DNA from: Candidatus Kapaibacterium sp.
Lineage (GTDB): Bacteria; Bacteroidota; Ignavibacteria; Kapaibacteriales; UBA2268
DNA: 64,000 bases
Assembly: GCA_938031175.1 (NCBI GenBank)
Contig: CALHGZ010000002.1
Coordinates: 265,242 to 329,241, forward strand
Direction of reading: 5' to 3'
This document shows positions 26,194-35,823 of this stretch, in pieces; the first letter of the stretch is position 1; each line of letters opens with the position of its first letter. Position numbers and translations under genes: made by a program. A model generated the notes under the pieces. It saw only the letters and a list, made by a program, of their open reading frames with translations. It searched no databases and was not told the DNA's origin.

Positions 26194-28989
26194 CTATCTC
26201 AACAGAATAATTTTGTTCTTGAATGATCTAAGCCCCTTACTTATAGTTAGAAAATAAGTACCAGTAGTCGCAATATTGCCATTATTGTCTATCAAGTTCC
26301 ATTCAAAAGTATTTTCGCCCGATTGGATTAAGATTTTTTGTTCGAAAATGGGAATTCCAAGATTGTTGAAAATGACAAAGTCGTAAATACCTTCTTCGTT
26401 AGAGTTAAATTTGAATTGAACCTGATTATTGATAGGGTTTGGGTAAGCAAGGAATGAAGTTATAAATACGTTTTCAATAACGGATGTAGTTGCATTACCG
26501 ATTAGATCAATTGAGATGTTATCTTTATCATCTACAAGTATTGAGAAAATTGCTTTTTTTATTCCTTCGGATTTAGGATTAAACAAAATTGGTAATTCGA
26601 TTTCACTATCAGCATTAATAATTAGATCAGCTATATCCAGTATGAAAGCAAAATCTGAATTATCGGGTCCTTCAATTTGGAAATTACTCAATTTAGCTGA
26701 CACATTTCCTTGGTTAACAAAAACTGCGTTTTTGCTGAGTGAATTGTTTGGTTGAACGTTACCAAAATCAAGAATTGAAGACTTTGCTTGAACATTTACA
26801 ATACCTCCGATTCCGATTAAACTTAATTCAACTGCTGGTGAAAAATTTCCTATGAACGTCATTATAGCTTTGCGTTCACCGGCTTCTGATGGAGTAAATT
26901 TTATACCAAGTTGAGATTCACCATTTACAGGTATGTTTAAAGGAAGTGTAATTCCATAAAATTCAAAGTCATTAGCATTTTCCCCTTTTATGGTAATTTC
27001 ATCTATAACTGCTATCTCACTTCCGGTATTTTTTAAAAGTGCAGGATAAATATTTTCTTTAGTATTTTGTACTTTGACTATACCAAGATCTATTGAATTC
27101 TGTGATAGGGACAATACAGGTCCTTCACCTTTTGGTATAATGGTCAATTTTGCTTTTTCTGAAGTAGCTGTACCGCATTTATTTGTCAGCAAGCAATCAT
27201 AATCGCCGGAATCAGATTGTTTGACATTAGTTATTGTTAATGTTGGTGAATTAGCTCCTTCTATGTTAATTCCGTTTTTTCTCCATTGATAAGAGGTTAC
27301 CGAATTACTGGCTTGAATTGTAAATGTTACATTCGAGCCTTCGGTTGCTGTTTGATTATCAGGTTGTTGTACTATTAAAGGTTTCTGTTTGATGCTGACT
27401 GTAAGCTGACTACTTGTGTCTGGTGGATTGCAGGAACCTTGCACAATGACGTCATATTTACCGCTATCTTGAAGTGCTACAGATGGAATAGTAAATACAG
27501 AGTTATTAGCATTGGGTATGATATTCCCATTTTTTCTCCACTGGTACGACAAATCTGAACCAGTTGCAATAACGTTTAGTTCTAATTTTTCACCAACGCA
27601 AAGCTCAATATCTTTTGGTTCTTGTGTTATTTGTGGAGCCAATTTAATAGTAAGTGATGCGGGATTACTAATGACTGCTGGACTACATTTCCCACTAACT
27701 CTACAAGTATATAGACCTTCATCGGATTCGCTGACATTATATAATGTAAGCGAATTTGAGGTAGCATTGGGAATATCAACACCGCTTTTTCTCCATTGAT
27801 ATACAATGTCAGTTCCAATTGCCTCAATTGCAAAAGTTACTATGGAACCTTTGCACACTTGTTGTGATTCAGGTTGTGTGAGTATAGTTGGACTGATGTC
27901 AACAGTTAGTTGTGCTGTGTTGCTTGTAACGGGTGAGCCACAGAGACCGCTGACTACACAATCGTAACTACCGGTGTCTGCGGTTGTTAAATTGTTGATT
28001 GTAAATGATGACTGATTTGCATTATTGATATTTGTACCATTTTTACGCCATTGGTATGTTAAACCAGGACCTGTTGCGCTAACTGAGAAAATTACTGATT
28101 GCCCTGTACACCCATTTTGGGATTGAGGATGGGAAGTAATCGTCGGACTACCGCCGATTGTAAAATTGCCATCACTGATATCACTGTTAGAATTATTTGA
28201 AGCATCGGATACTCTAATCCTATACTGATTCCCTGGAGTTAACGTTGTTGGTATATTCCAATCGTATGTGCCGCTTTGAGCTGGTGTACTTTGTGTTAAT
28301 AAAATATCGAAAGTTTGACCAGCGTTAGATGATAATTCAATTCTTACATTTTCAATGCCTGTATAATTCCAACTAATTGTCTGAGTTGAGCCTAAACACC
28401 ATTCTTGTCCTCCATTTGGTGTAGTTAAAGTGATTCCTTTGACTGTAATCTGTTGAGTGTTCATCCAGTTCCATTCATCTCCACTGTTTTGCCCATTTGA
28501 ATTAACCGCATTTCCAATTGCTCTTAGGTAATATATTCCATGTTGTGATGGTGCAGTCCAAGAAAATGTAAAACTTGTTGTACCGTTAGTCATATTTTTT
28601 CTGGATGTATGGGTTAGTTCATTGTTTAATAATTGAAGACCAGAGCCTTGAGGAGCTGATAAAGTACCTGCTGGTGTATTACCAGTTTCCGATGTAGCAA
28701 TTGCAATATTAACACCAGCGGCACTTTTGCTGTTATTTGTAATATTTATAGTAAATGAATTTGTTGAATTTGGCTCTACAATAAAGGAACCACTACTACT
28801 TGTTGCAGTCAAACTAGTACTACTACTTGACGTACCGCCATGACAACTACATCCACCTGAGGATTGGGTTGTTCTGCCTGTTATTCCACTGTTGTTAGCC
28901 AAAGCTGAGAAAATTATTCCTAATATTGTTAGGGAAGTAGTTAATAGGATAAATCTTATTGGTACTGTAAATTTATAATTTTTATTCAT
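26194..28989 (-). CDS. Large secreted Ig-domain protein (choice-of-anchor V/D-like, T9SS tail)
   Basis: 931 residues. Approximate order: signal peptide (1-31); a Reeler-like/choice-of-anchor V domain (35-185) beginning with a GCSCHGG cysteine motif; a Kre9/KNH-type beta domain (187-280, TPNGGQEWCLGSTQTISWNY); four Ig-like domains (282-618), each with a YQWRK(N/S)G strand and a D.G.Y.C strand; two HYDIN/choice-of-anchor D-type domains (625-835); and a FlgD-like/T9SS C-terminal sorting domain ending in KNKIILLR. It is likely a cell-surface or released adhesive protein. The four Ig repeats are similar at DNA level. Confidence 0.85.
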   Translation of the reverse strand: MNKNYKFTVPIRFILLTTSLTILGIIFSALANNSGITGRTTQSSGGCSCHGGTSSSSTSLTATSSSGSFIVEPNSTNSFTINITNNSKSAAGVNIAIATSETGNTPAGTLSAPQGSGLQLLNNELTHTSRKNMTNGTTSFTFSWTAPSQHGIYYLRAIGNAVNSNGQNSGDEWNWMNTQQITVKGITLTTPNGGQEWCLGSTQTISWNYTGIENVRIELSSNAGQTFDILLTQSTPAQSGTYDWNIPTTLTPGNQYRIRVSDASNNSNSDISDGNFTIGGSPTITSHPQSQNGCTGQSVIFSVSATGPGLTYQWRKNGTNINNANQSSFTINNLTTADTGSYDCVVSGLCGSPVTSNTAQLTVDISPTILTQPESQQVCKGSIVTFAIEAIGTDIVYQWRKSGVDIPNATSNSLTLYNVSESDEGLYTCRVSGKCSPAVISNPASLTIKLAPQITQEPKDIELCVGEKLELNVIATGSDLSYQWRKNGNIIPNANNSVFTIPSVALQDSGKYDVIVQGSCNPPDTSSQLTVSIKQKPLIVQQPDNQTATEGSNVTFTIQASNSVTSYQWRKNGINIEGANSPTLTITNVKQSDSGDYDCLLTNKCGTATSEKAKLTIIPKGEGPVLSLSQNSIDLGIVKVQNTKENIYPALLKNTGSEIAVIDEITIKGENANDFEFYGITLPLNIPVNGESQLGIKFTPSEAGERKAIMTFIGNFSPAVELSLIGIGGIVNVQAKSSILDFGNVQPNNSLSKNAVFVNQGNVSAKLSNFQIEGPDNSDFAFILDIADLIINADSEIELPILFNPKSEGIKKAIFSILVDDKDNISIDLIGNATTSVIENVFITSFLAYPNPINNQVQFKFNSNEEGIYDFVIFNNLGIPIFEQKILIQSGENTFEWNLIDNNGNIATTGTYFLTISKGLRSFKNKIILLR

Positions 28990-29094
28990 AATTAATTTAA
29001 ATATTAGTGGAAAATAATTGTAAAATTAACACAAATTATTTATATAAGTTACAGATTTATTTTAACTTTATATAGATGTGAGATTGTATATTTA

Positions 29095-29526
29095 TTATCC
29101 TGAATTAAGGATCGATGGAGAGTATAACTTTGAGATGTAATTTAAATAAGCTTGTAGATTTATAGCTAGTTTATTAAGATGTGATCGACACTCTTTGCAA
29201 TCGCTTGATCCGAATCCTTTTAAATAGGATTCTTTTGAACATACTTCATAAGCTGAATGATTTATTTTGCATTCGGTAATCTTGGAATTTGTAAAAATTA
29301 AAATTTTAATAATCTTAACATTTTGATTTGTTAAAAGGTAGTCTATATGCCAGTAAATTTTTTTCTCGGCGGATAAATGCCTTTTGATTCTTTTTGCGAG
29401 GTTAATTTTTGCACTCCCAGTGTAAATATAGATCCCTTTGTCGAAATATATTAAACCTAATTTTCCAACCTCGATTTTAATTGGTTTATTAACTTTAATA
29501 ATCAATTGATAAATACCTGAATTCAT
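29095..29526 (-). CDS. GIY-YIG-like DUF123 family protein
   Basis: 143 residues. The opening SGIYQLII with YIYTGSAKINLAKRIKRHL is the GIY-YIG-type core, and the C-terminal GFGSSDCKECRSHL is the characteristic cysteine/histidine motif of the DUF123 branch. Members are small proteins of unknown role, often speculated to act on DNA. Its ATG overlaps the end of the upstream SDR gene by 4 bp, so the two are translationally coupled. Confidence 0.82.
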   Translation of the reverse strand: MNSGIYQLIIKVNKPIKIEVGKLGLIYFDKGIYIYTGSAKINLAKRIKRHLSAEKKIYWHIDYLLTNQNVKIIKILIFTNSKITECKINHSAYEVCSKESYLKGFGSSDCKECRSHLNKLAINLQAYLNYISKLYSPSILNSG

Positions 29527-30299
29527 ATTTTATTGCGATACTTTTTATTCCAATAAGCCAGAGCATTATCATAAATGAAATTGGGTAATATGGAAGCAAT
29601 ATTAACCAGCAAAGATAAAGGGAATGGAAACTTGATAACTTTTTTTTGTTTATTAATACCATTAATGATTATCTTAGCAGCTTTTTCAGCATTTAGAATA
29701 AATGGCATATAGAAATTATTTTTTGCAATCATATCGGTTTGCACAAAACCAGGTTTTACAGTAATTACCTTTATCCCATATTCAATCAACTCAATCCTTG
29801 CTGATTCAAGTAATTTGGTAACTGCAGCTTTGGATGAATTATATATACCAGAACCGGGTACGCCTCTAAAATCAGCTAATGAACTTATTCCAACAATTGT
29901 TCCTTGTTTTTGTAATTTCATTTTAGCAACGAGGCATTCAATCCCATAGGCTAAGCCAAAGACATTGGTTTGATAAATTTTGTGCAATAATTCATCTGAG
30001 AATTCAGTAAAGTATGAATAACCATTTATTCCTGCATTTAAAATAGCTATATCAATTTTCCCAAATAAATTAAAGGCAGAATCAACCGCACTTAAAACAT
30101 CTTCCTTTAAAGTAACATCACATTTTTTAAATTGAGCAATACCACCATTTTTATTTATTTGTTCACATAATGATTGCAATGAATTAGTATTTGTTGCGGT
30201 TAAAAAAAGCTTTTCACCAGATTTTGAAAATTCGAGGGCCAGAGCTTTTCCTATTCCTCTTGAGGCACCTGTAATGAAAACAACTTTTGACATAATCAC
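29523..30299 (-). CDS. Short-chain dehydrogenase/reductase
   Basis: 258 residues of the classical SDR fold. The nucleotide-binding TGASRGIGKALA is at the N-terminus, NAGINGY follows at about 90, and the catalytic Ser (VGISSLADF) and YNSSK (Tyr/Lys) are in place. The KPGFVQTDM motif is typical. The C-terminus is hydrophobic (LSLLVNIASILPNF), suggesting membrane association as in lipid-active SDRs. The substrate is unknown. It is in the same transcript as the DUF123 gene (4-bp overlap), 36 bp downstream of the DASS transporter. Confidence 0.9.
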   Translation of the reverse strand: MIMSKVVFITGASRGIGKALALEFSKSGEKLFLTATNTNSLQSLCEQINKNGGIAQFKKCDVTLKEDVLSAVDSAFNLFGKIDIAILNAGINGYSYFTEFSDELLHKIYQTNVFGLAYGIECLVAKMKLQKQGTIVGISSLADFRGVPGSGIYNSSKAAVTKLLESARIELIEYGIKVITVKPGFVQTDMIAKNNFYMPFILNAEKAAKIIINGINKQKKVIKFPFPLSLLVNIASILPNFIYDNALAYWNKKYRNKI

Positions 30300-30335
30300 T
30301 CAATAATTGTTAAAGATTAAATTTTATAATGTATT

Positions 30336-31847
30336 TCAATGTGGTAAAGTAATTAAATTTATGTTAAATATTTTATATCCTATAAAATAAAAAAACAAAG
30401 TAGTAATTATTGCGCCAACAATATTAATAATAAAGCCAGTTTTTGCCATTTCCTGAATTGTAATCTTGCCGGTTGCAAATACTATGGCATTAGGCGGAGT
30501 AGCAACCGGTAACATAAATGCAAATGAAGCCGATATTGTAGCTGGTATCATCAATATCAGTGGATGCAAATTCAGTGCTATGGATAATGATGCAATTATG
30601 GGCAAAACAGTTTGAGTAATTGCTGTATTCGAAGTCAATTCGGTAAGAGTTGTTAGAAGCAAACAAGTAAATAATATCATCAAAATTAGAGGTAAATTGG
30701 CGATCAGTTCCAATTGTTTACCAATTATTAATGATAAACCAGTTTCTTGAAAACCTTTTGCTAATGCAAATCCGCCACCAAATAATATCACTATATCCCA
30801 TGGTATTTTTTTGAAATCCTGAATTGACAGAATTTTAGATTGTTTGGATTTTGCTGGAATAATAAATAAAATTATTGCCATAAAAATTGCAATAGTTGCA
30901 TCATCAATGAATTCGGAAAAAGGTAGATTGTCGCTCCAACCCGGAATTATAAAATCGCCTAGAACTATTTTTCTCCTGAATATCCAAAGCAGGGCTGTTA
31001 TAGTTAATATTATTAACATAATTTTTTCTTCGAATGAAATTTTGCCCAAATTTTTGTGCTGTTCTGATATATTGTCTCGATTAATGATAAAGTTTTTATT
31101 TGAATTGAATATAATTTTTGTAAGGATCAACCAAACAGTAAATAACATAATTATTGCAAGGGGGAAGCCAAATATCATCCATTGACCGAATGTTATTGCT
31201 GGGGCATCTGGGAAATTAATTGAAAATATTCGTTGAAAAACCAGATTAGGTGCTGTCCCAATTAAAGTAGCAATGCCACCAATCGAACAGGAATAGGCAA
31301 TAGCAAGAAATAATGCTTTTGTGAATTCAGAAATATTGCTAAAGCTATTGTCATTTTCAAAGTTTAGGACAACCGAAAGACCAATAGGAAGCATCATTAT
31401 AGCAGTAGCAGTATTCGAGATAAACATTGAAATTAAAGCAGAGGCTATCATAAATCCTAATACAATTTTATTTGGATTTTTACCTATTAATTTAATTGTT
31501 TGCAATGCTAATCTTTTGTGAATGTTCCATTTTTCAATTGCAATAGCTATGAAGAAGCCACCTAAAAATAAAAAAATTGTGCTGTTGAAGTATTCGGATG
31601 CAACTTTTTCAGTTGGTATTAAACTTAATAATGGCATTAGTATCAGAGGTAAAAGTGCAGTAACGGCTAATGGTATTGCTTCAGTTATCCACCAGGTAGT
31701 CATTAATACAGCTATTGCAAGCATTTTAGATGCTAATTCGCTTTCTTGAAAAACAGGAAATAAAGTTAAAATAAAAAAAAGAATCAACCCTGCTATTAAT
31801 CCCCAGAAGTTAACTTTTTTGCGAACTTGTATTTTTGTGTTATTCAC
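30336..31847 (-). CDS. DASS (SLC13) family anion:sodium symporter
   Basis: 503 residues, about 11-12 membrane helices. It has two SNT hairpin motifs (FISNTATAIMMLP and ELTSNTAITQTVLP) that bind sodium and substrate, plus VATPPNAIVFATG near the end. The family takes up C4/C6 dicarboxylates or sulfate. The two-SNT pattern and TPPNAIVFA segment fit the dicarboxylate branch, but this is not decisive. If it carries C4-acids it would complement the aspartase (fumarate). Its ATG overlaps the upstream lipoprotein gene by 4 bp. Confidence 0.88.
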   Translation of the reverse strand: MNNTKIQVRKKVNFWGLIAGLILFFILTLFPVFQESELASKMLAIAVLMTTWWITEAIPLAVTALLPLILMPLLSLIPTEKVASEYFNSTIFLFLGGFFIAIAIEKWNIHKRLALQTIKLIGKNPNKIVLGFMIASALISMFISNTATAIMMLPIGLSVVLNFENDNSFSNISEFTKALFLAIAYSCSIGGIATLIGTAPNLVFQRIFSINFPDAPAITFGQWMIFGFPLAIIMLFTVWLILTKIIFNSNKNFIINRDNISEQHKNLGKISFEEKIMLIILTITALLWIFRRKIVLGDFIIPGWSDNLPFSEFIDDATIAIFMAIILFIIPAKSKQSKILSIQDFKKIPWDIVILFGGGFALAKGFQETGLSLIIGKQLELIANLPLILMILFTCLLLTTLTELTSNTAITQTVLPIIASLSIALNLHPLILMIPATISASFAFMLPVATPPNAIVFATGKITIQEMAKTGFIINIVGAIITTLFFYFIGYKIFNINLITLPH

Positions 31848-32632
31848 TGTTTGGTGTATTCTCTACGCTCAAATATTAATTCCTGGTTTTCATAATATGA
31901 GAATTCGAATGCTAATACATTAGAGCCGGGTTCGATATTGAAGCTGAATAATTTAATTTCATTATTGTCATATTTGAATATGATGATATAGTAAGTATTG
32001 AACCAATTACCATTCAAATCAATGAGCTTACCTTTATCATCAATCTTGTGATTGAATTTTGAATTCTGATTGAAAGTAAAAGTTTCAGATAATCCAATTT
32101 CGCTGGGTACAATGATTGTATCGGATTGTCCATTTATTCTGAGGATTAGTGATAATTTCCATGTTCCGATAAAATCATTATTGTTCTTGAATTGTATTTT
32201 GTCCGATGTTTGAAATGTTATTTTTTCTGTTGCAGATTGGTTTAGATAAGTTATGGGGCGTTGTAGAATCATTAAATTCTCGTGGCGTTGTATTTGCCAT
32301 TGTTCGATTAGATTATTAGCAAAATTTAATGTTAAAGTAGTATTTGAGATAGACCATTGATTTTTTGAATAGCTAAAAATTAAATTATTATTTATAATTT
32401 CCTCGAATGTGCCATTATTGCTGAACACACGCATTATGAAAGGAAGGTCAATACCAGGTTTCAATTCAATTGTAGAATCTGGTAAAATGATTATTTTATT
32501 GACTTGTTCCCAATTGCCAATCAAGTCTAAACCTTTGTCATCGGGTGTATTTACTTTTTGTTCACAAGAAGATAGCAATAGAAACGAAATAAGTATTCCA
32601 GACAAAAATTTAATTGACATTTTCTTTCCCAT
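31844..32632 (-). CDS. Lipoprotein with two lipocalin-like domains
   Basis: 262 residues with a lipobox LLLSSC (Cys about 23). Two similar halves each begin with a GNW or GTWKL strand (LIGNWEQVNKI at about 38; FIGTWKLSLIL at about 153), as in lipocalin-like repeats of Bacteroidota lipoproteins. No catalytic motif is seen. It is translationally coupled to the DASS transporter downstream (4-bp overlap) and divergent from the ECF sigma gene. ATGs at residues 1 and 5 are both possible. Confidence 0.6.
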   Translation of the reverse strand: MGKKMSIKFLSGILISFLLLSSCEQKVNTPDDKGLDLIGNWEQVNKIIILPDSTIELKPGIDLPFIMRVFSNNGTFEEIINNNLIFSYSKNQWSISNTTLTLNFANNLIEQWQIQRHENLMILQRPITYLNQSATEKITFQTSDKIQFKNNNDFIGTWKLSLILRINGQSDTIIVPSEIGLSETFTFNQNSKFNHKIDDKGKLIDLNGNWFNTYYIIIFKYDNNEIKLFSFNIEPGSNVLAFEFSYYENQELIFERREYTKQ

Positions 32633-32768
32633 ATTGTAAATAATGCAATTTTTTCTTGAAAATATATATAAATTTACAATATTTAGTCCTTATTCTAAAA
32701 TTATAAATTTTCAAATGCCACTTTTTAAATTTAAATGGGTTTAATACTATAAAGGGAAAACAAATATC

Positions 32769-33329
32769 TTGAGTCAAGATTATTCAACATATAGTGATTA
32801 TGAATTGATAGAAATTATAAGAAATAGTCCAAAAGAAGCTGGTTTAGCCTTCGCTGAAATTTATAAGAGGTATTCGACGGATGTCAATGCCTATTGCAAA
32901 TTTATGATGCGCGATAAACAGAAAGCCGAAGATATTTTTCAAGAAGTTTTTTTGAGATTTTACAGAAAAATTACTTCTGATTTCGAAAACATAAATATAA
33001 AAGCTTATTTAATCAAATCAACACGAAATTTATGCTTGAATTACTTTTACCGGCAAAAAGATTTTATACCATTGGAAAATGTCGATTTTGGTATTACTCA
33101 ACAAAATTATGAAGAAAAAGAACTATTTGATGTTGTAATTAAAACCATAAACTTATTGGATGAAAAATATAGAGAACCTTTTGTTTTGCGAGAAATTGAA
33201 GGACTTAGTTACAGCGAAATAGCGGATCTATGTAATTTAACAGTTACAAATGCTAAAACGAGAGTTAAAAGAGCAAGAGAAAAGCTCATCGAATTACTCG
33301 AACCATTTTTAAAAGATTATGCAAAGTAA
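32769..33329 (+). CDS. ECF RNA polymerase sigma factor
   Basis: 186 residues. Sigma region 2 (EIYKRYSTDVNAYCKFMMRDKQKAEDIFQEVFLRFY, about 35-70) and region 4 (LLDEKYREPFVLREIEGLSYSEIADLCNLTVTNAKTRVKRAREKL, about 120-165) are clear. It is a typical extracytoplasmic-function factor. The start is a TTG at 32769; no in-frame ATG precedes region 2. It is followed 20 bp later by a membrane anti-sigma-like gene that would control it. The target regulon is unknown, but neighbouring envelope genes suggest envelope or nutrient sensing. Confidence 0.92.
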   Translation: MSQDYSTYSDYELIEIIRNSPKEAGLAFAEIYKRYSTDVNAYCKFMMRDKQKAEDIFQEVFLRFYRKITSDFENINIKAYLIKSTRNLCLNYFYRQKDFIPLENVDFGITQQNYEEKELFDVVIKTINLLDEKYREPFVLREIEGLSYSEIADLCNLTVTNAKTRVKRAREKLIELLEPFLKDYAK

Positions 33330-33349
33330 TAATAAAAGAGACATTCACA

Positions 33350-34504
33350 ATGGATAAATATCAATTATTAAACGATTTTATTGATGGTGAACTTGAACCA
33401 TCTTTGGAGAATTATTTATTTTTAGAATTGTCTTCTAATGAAGAACTAAGGCAAAAGTTAAAGAATATCATGGCGTTAAAACTAACTCTTACCAAAAATC
33501 GTTCTGCTTTTGCTCCAAGCCTTGATCAATCATCACGGCTTTTTGACAAGTTAGGTTTTATCAATGTTTTTGAACTGGAAAACAAACAAAATTTAGCTAA
33601 AAATAAATTTATTAATTTCAGCCGTCCTTTAATATTTCTATTCCTTGGTGCAATAATTATGTTTTTCTTATATCCATATTTAATTGAGCAAGAACCTCAA
33701 ATTATTGAGAATTCCGCAAATTCCCGACATATTTATGATTTAATCAATCAGATACCTCCGATTCCGGTTATTAAGGAACAAGTTGATGGTAATGATAAAA
33801 TCAGAGGTTTTGTAAGTGATAAAAGTAGTAGATTAGATGACTCAAAATCATTTTTTGTGATACAAGAAACAGATAAAAATCTATTGGAGGATATTAAGCA
33901 ATTTAGTTTTGACAAGGACAAGGATATTTCAGAAAGTATTTATTTAATAGATAACATCAAGCTTATTACCCTCAATCCACAGCTGCAATCATTAGTTGCA
34001 GTATCGCCAATCGTTCATCGAGAAACAAAATTTTCCATTGAAGTAATCTATTCCCAGCCATTTTATACATCCGAGCCAAGTATTTCACCCAAGAAAAACG
34101 CACTATTTAACAATAATATTGCAAAACTTTTTTACAATGCATCAGATGATTTAGCTTTTGGTATTGAAGTTAGGCAGGAAAATTTCTATCAAGTTTTTGA
34201 GGGAATGGATGAGTATGGTATTATCAATACTTACAGGCAACAGCCCAATTTCACAACGTTTGGTACCTTTGCACGTTATAAATTAATGAATCTTGGGAGT
34301 ATATCGCCTTACATTGAAATTAACATTGGTGCGAATAATGCCGGTTGGGTTTACAGGGGCAATACAGGTATTATTTTTAGTCCATACACCAATTTTAATT
34401 TAATTCTGAGTTTGGAATATAGCAATTTTAGATTTGTTCATCAAGAAAATTGGTTTAATTCTGATAAATTTGGTATAAACTATGGAATTGGCATAAAATT
34501 CTAA
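33350..34504 (+). CDS. Membrane anti-sigma-like protein with C-terminal beta-barrel-like region
   Basis: 384 residues. The N-terminal cytoplasmic part (LLNDFIDGELEPSLENYLFLELSSNEELRQKL, about 6-38) resembles anti-sigma domains, but the zinc-finger HxxxCxxC is absent. A single membrane helix follows at about 92-112. The rest (about 225-384) is made of amphipathic strands with many aromatics, ending in INYGIGIKF; a terminal phenylalanine is the classical outer-membrane barrel signal. A protein combining an inner-membrane anti-sigma segment with an outer-membrane-like barrel is unusual. It is 20 bp downstream of the sigma gene. Confidence 0.75.
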   Translation: MDKYQLLNDFIDGELEPSLENYLFLELSSNEELRQKLKNIMALKLTLTKNRSAFAPSLDQSSRLFDKLGFINVFELENKQNLAKNKFINFSRPLIFLFLGAIIMFFLYPYLIEQEPQIIENSANSRHIYDLINQIPPIPVIKEQVDGNDKIRGFVSDKSSRLDDSKSFFVIQETDKNLLEDIKQFSFDKDKDISESIYLIDNIKLITLNPQLQSLVAVSPIVHRETKFSIEVIYSQPFYTSEPSISPKKNALFNNNIAKLFYNASDDLAFGIEVRQENFYQVFEGMDEYGIINTYRQQPNFTTFGTFARYKLMNLGSISPYIEINIGANNAGWVYRGNTGIIFSPYTNFNLILSLEYSNFRFVHQENWFNSDKFGINYGIGIKF

Positions 34505-34510
34505 ATTCCA

Positions 34511-35191
34511 ATGAAAAACAAGATTATTTATATAGCTTCAATATTATTTATTCTTTTAATTAAGCTATCATGTATTGAAGATTCTCTTGGCCTCGATACT
34601 TTCGAAAAGATACCACACGATGCTGTAATTTTACCCCTCGAAATTGGAAACTACTGGAAATATTCCATCATTTCCTATGATGAAGGCAATAATAAAATTG
34701 ATAATTTTGATTTGACTTTCACAATTATTGATAAAATTGAAATAGATGGTGAATTTTGGTATTTACAAGATCAAGGTTTACCCCCACCTATGGTAACAAC
34801 CTATCTTAGAAATAAGCAGGATGGGCTATGGCAAAAAAGTTCGTTTAATGCTGAAGCAATTAGAATTACAAAATATCCTATAATATTAAATGAAGCATTT
34901 AAAGTTGGTTCCATATATAAACCAAATGAAAATAAATACTATGACATTATACGAAAGTCTGTATCTACAAACAATATAATTTTTACAAAAGCAGGTAAAT
35001 TCAATACAATCTGCTATTTAGACTATATTTCCGAAGGAGAGCGGATAATTCAGGATACTTTAAATATTATATATTATGCTCCAAACAAGGGTATGGTTAT
35101 GCGTAAAAGATATAGAGTAATAAAAAATAGTGATAAATTATTTTTGGCGGAAAAGTGGGAATTAACTGATTATAAAGTTCAGATTAATTGA
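34511..35191 (+). CDS. Hypothetical lipoprotein in the sigma/anti-sigma operon
   Basis: 226 residues with a lipobox IKLSC (Cys about 22). The mature part opens with PHDAVILPLEIGNYWKYSI, a pattern common in secreted Bacteroidota/Ignavibacteria proteins of unknown function. It starts 6 bp after the anti-sigma-like gene and overlaps the rsmD region, so it belongs to that operon. No domain with known activity is recognised. Confidence 0.65.
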   Translation: MKNKIIYIASILFILLIKLSCIEDSLGLDTFEKIPHDAVILPLEIGNYWKYSIISYDEGNNKIDNFDLTFTIIDKIEIDGEFWYLQDQGLPPPMVTTYLRNKQDGLWQKSSFNAEAIRITKYPIILNEAFKVGSIYKPNENKYYDIIRKSVSTNNIIFTKAGKFNTICYLDYISEGERIIQDTLNIIYYAPNKGMVMRKRYRVIKNSDKLFLAEKWELTDYKVQIN

Positions 35192-35193
35192 GA

Positions 35194-35763
35194 ATGAGAA
35201 TAATATCCGGACAATTAAAAGGGAAAAAGATCAATTATAAATTACCTCAGGGGATAAGGCCTACATCGGATTTTGTAAGGGAAAGCATTTTTAATATCTT
35301 ATCAAATATAATAGAATTAGAAAATAAAAAAGTACTCGATTTATTCAGTGGTACTGGATTTTTGGGGTTAGAAGCATTAAGCAGGGGTGCCAATTATTGC
35401 TGTTTTATTGATTTAAATATTCACTCAGTGAATTTTATCAAAAAGATCATTAATGATTTTCAAATTGATTCTTCACAATACGACATCATTAAAGCCGATG
35501 TGAGAAAATTCATTAGAAATCCTGAGCTATATTTATTGAAAAACAATTTTGATATAATATTTTGTGATCCACCTTATGATATGAATGTTTTACCTGAAAT
35601 TTTGAATCAACTCAATTCATCAACTTTAGCTTATGATAAAACAATTCTTATTTATGAAGTCAGATCTAATTTTGTGGCAAAAGCTATTTATGGTTGGAAT
35701 TTATTAAATGAGAGAATTATGGGCGATACAAAAATTCTGATTTTTGCAAATCAAGATTGGTAA
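35194..35763 (+). CDS. rsmD: 16S rRNA (guanine(966)-N2)-methyltransferase
   Basis: Methylates G966 of 16S rRNA. 189 residues from the ATG at 35194 (MRIISGQLKGKKI); a TTG two codons earlier overlaps the stop of the preceding gene and is less likely. Family motifs are RPTSDFVRESIFNIL, VLDLFSGTGFLGLEALSRGA (SAM site) and IIFCDPPYD (catalytic). It is the last gene of the sigma-factor run, which may be coincidental. Confidence 0.92.
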   Translation: MRIISGQLKGKKINYKLPQGIRPTSDFVRESIFNILSNIIELENKKVLDLFSGTGFLGLEALSRGANYCCFIDLNIHSVNFIKKIINDFQIDSSQYDIIKADVRKFIRNPELYLLKNNFDIIFCDPPYDMNVLPEILNQLNSSTLAYDKTILIYEVRSNFVAKAIYGWNLLNERIMGDTKILIFANQDW

Positions 35764-35823
35764 ATGCTCAAAATAAAATTATTTTGATTATTTTATAATT
35801 TTTGGTTTTAGAAAAAGGATTAT

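Noticed and set aside
27240-28060. Repeated 15-20 base blocks about 250 bases apart, considered as a CRISPR or tandem repeat
   Set aside because: They encode the conserved YQWRKNG strand of successive Ig domains; spacing and coding frame explain them.
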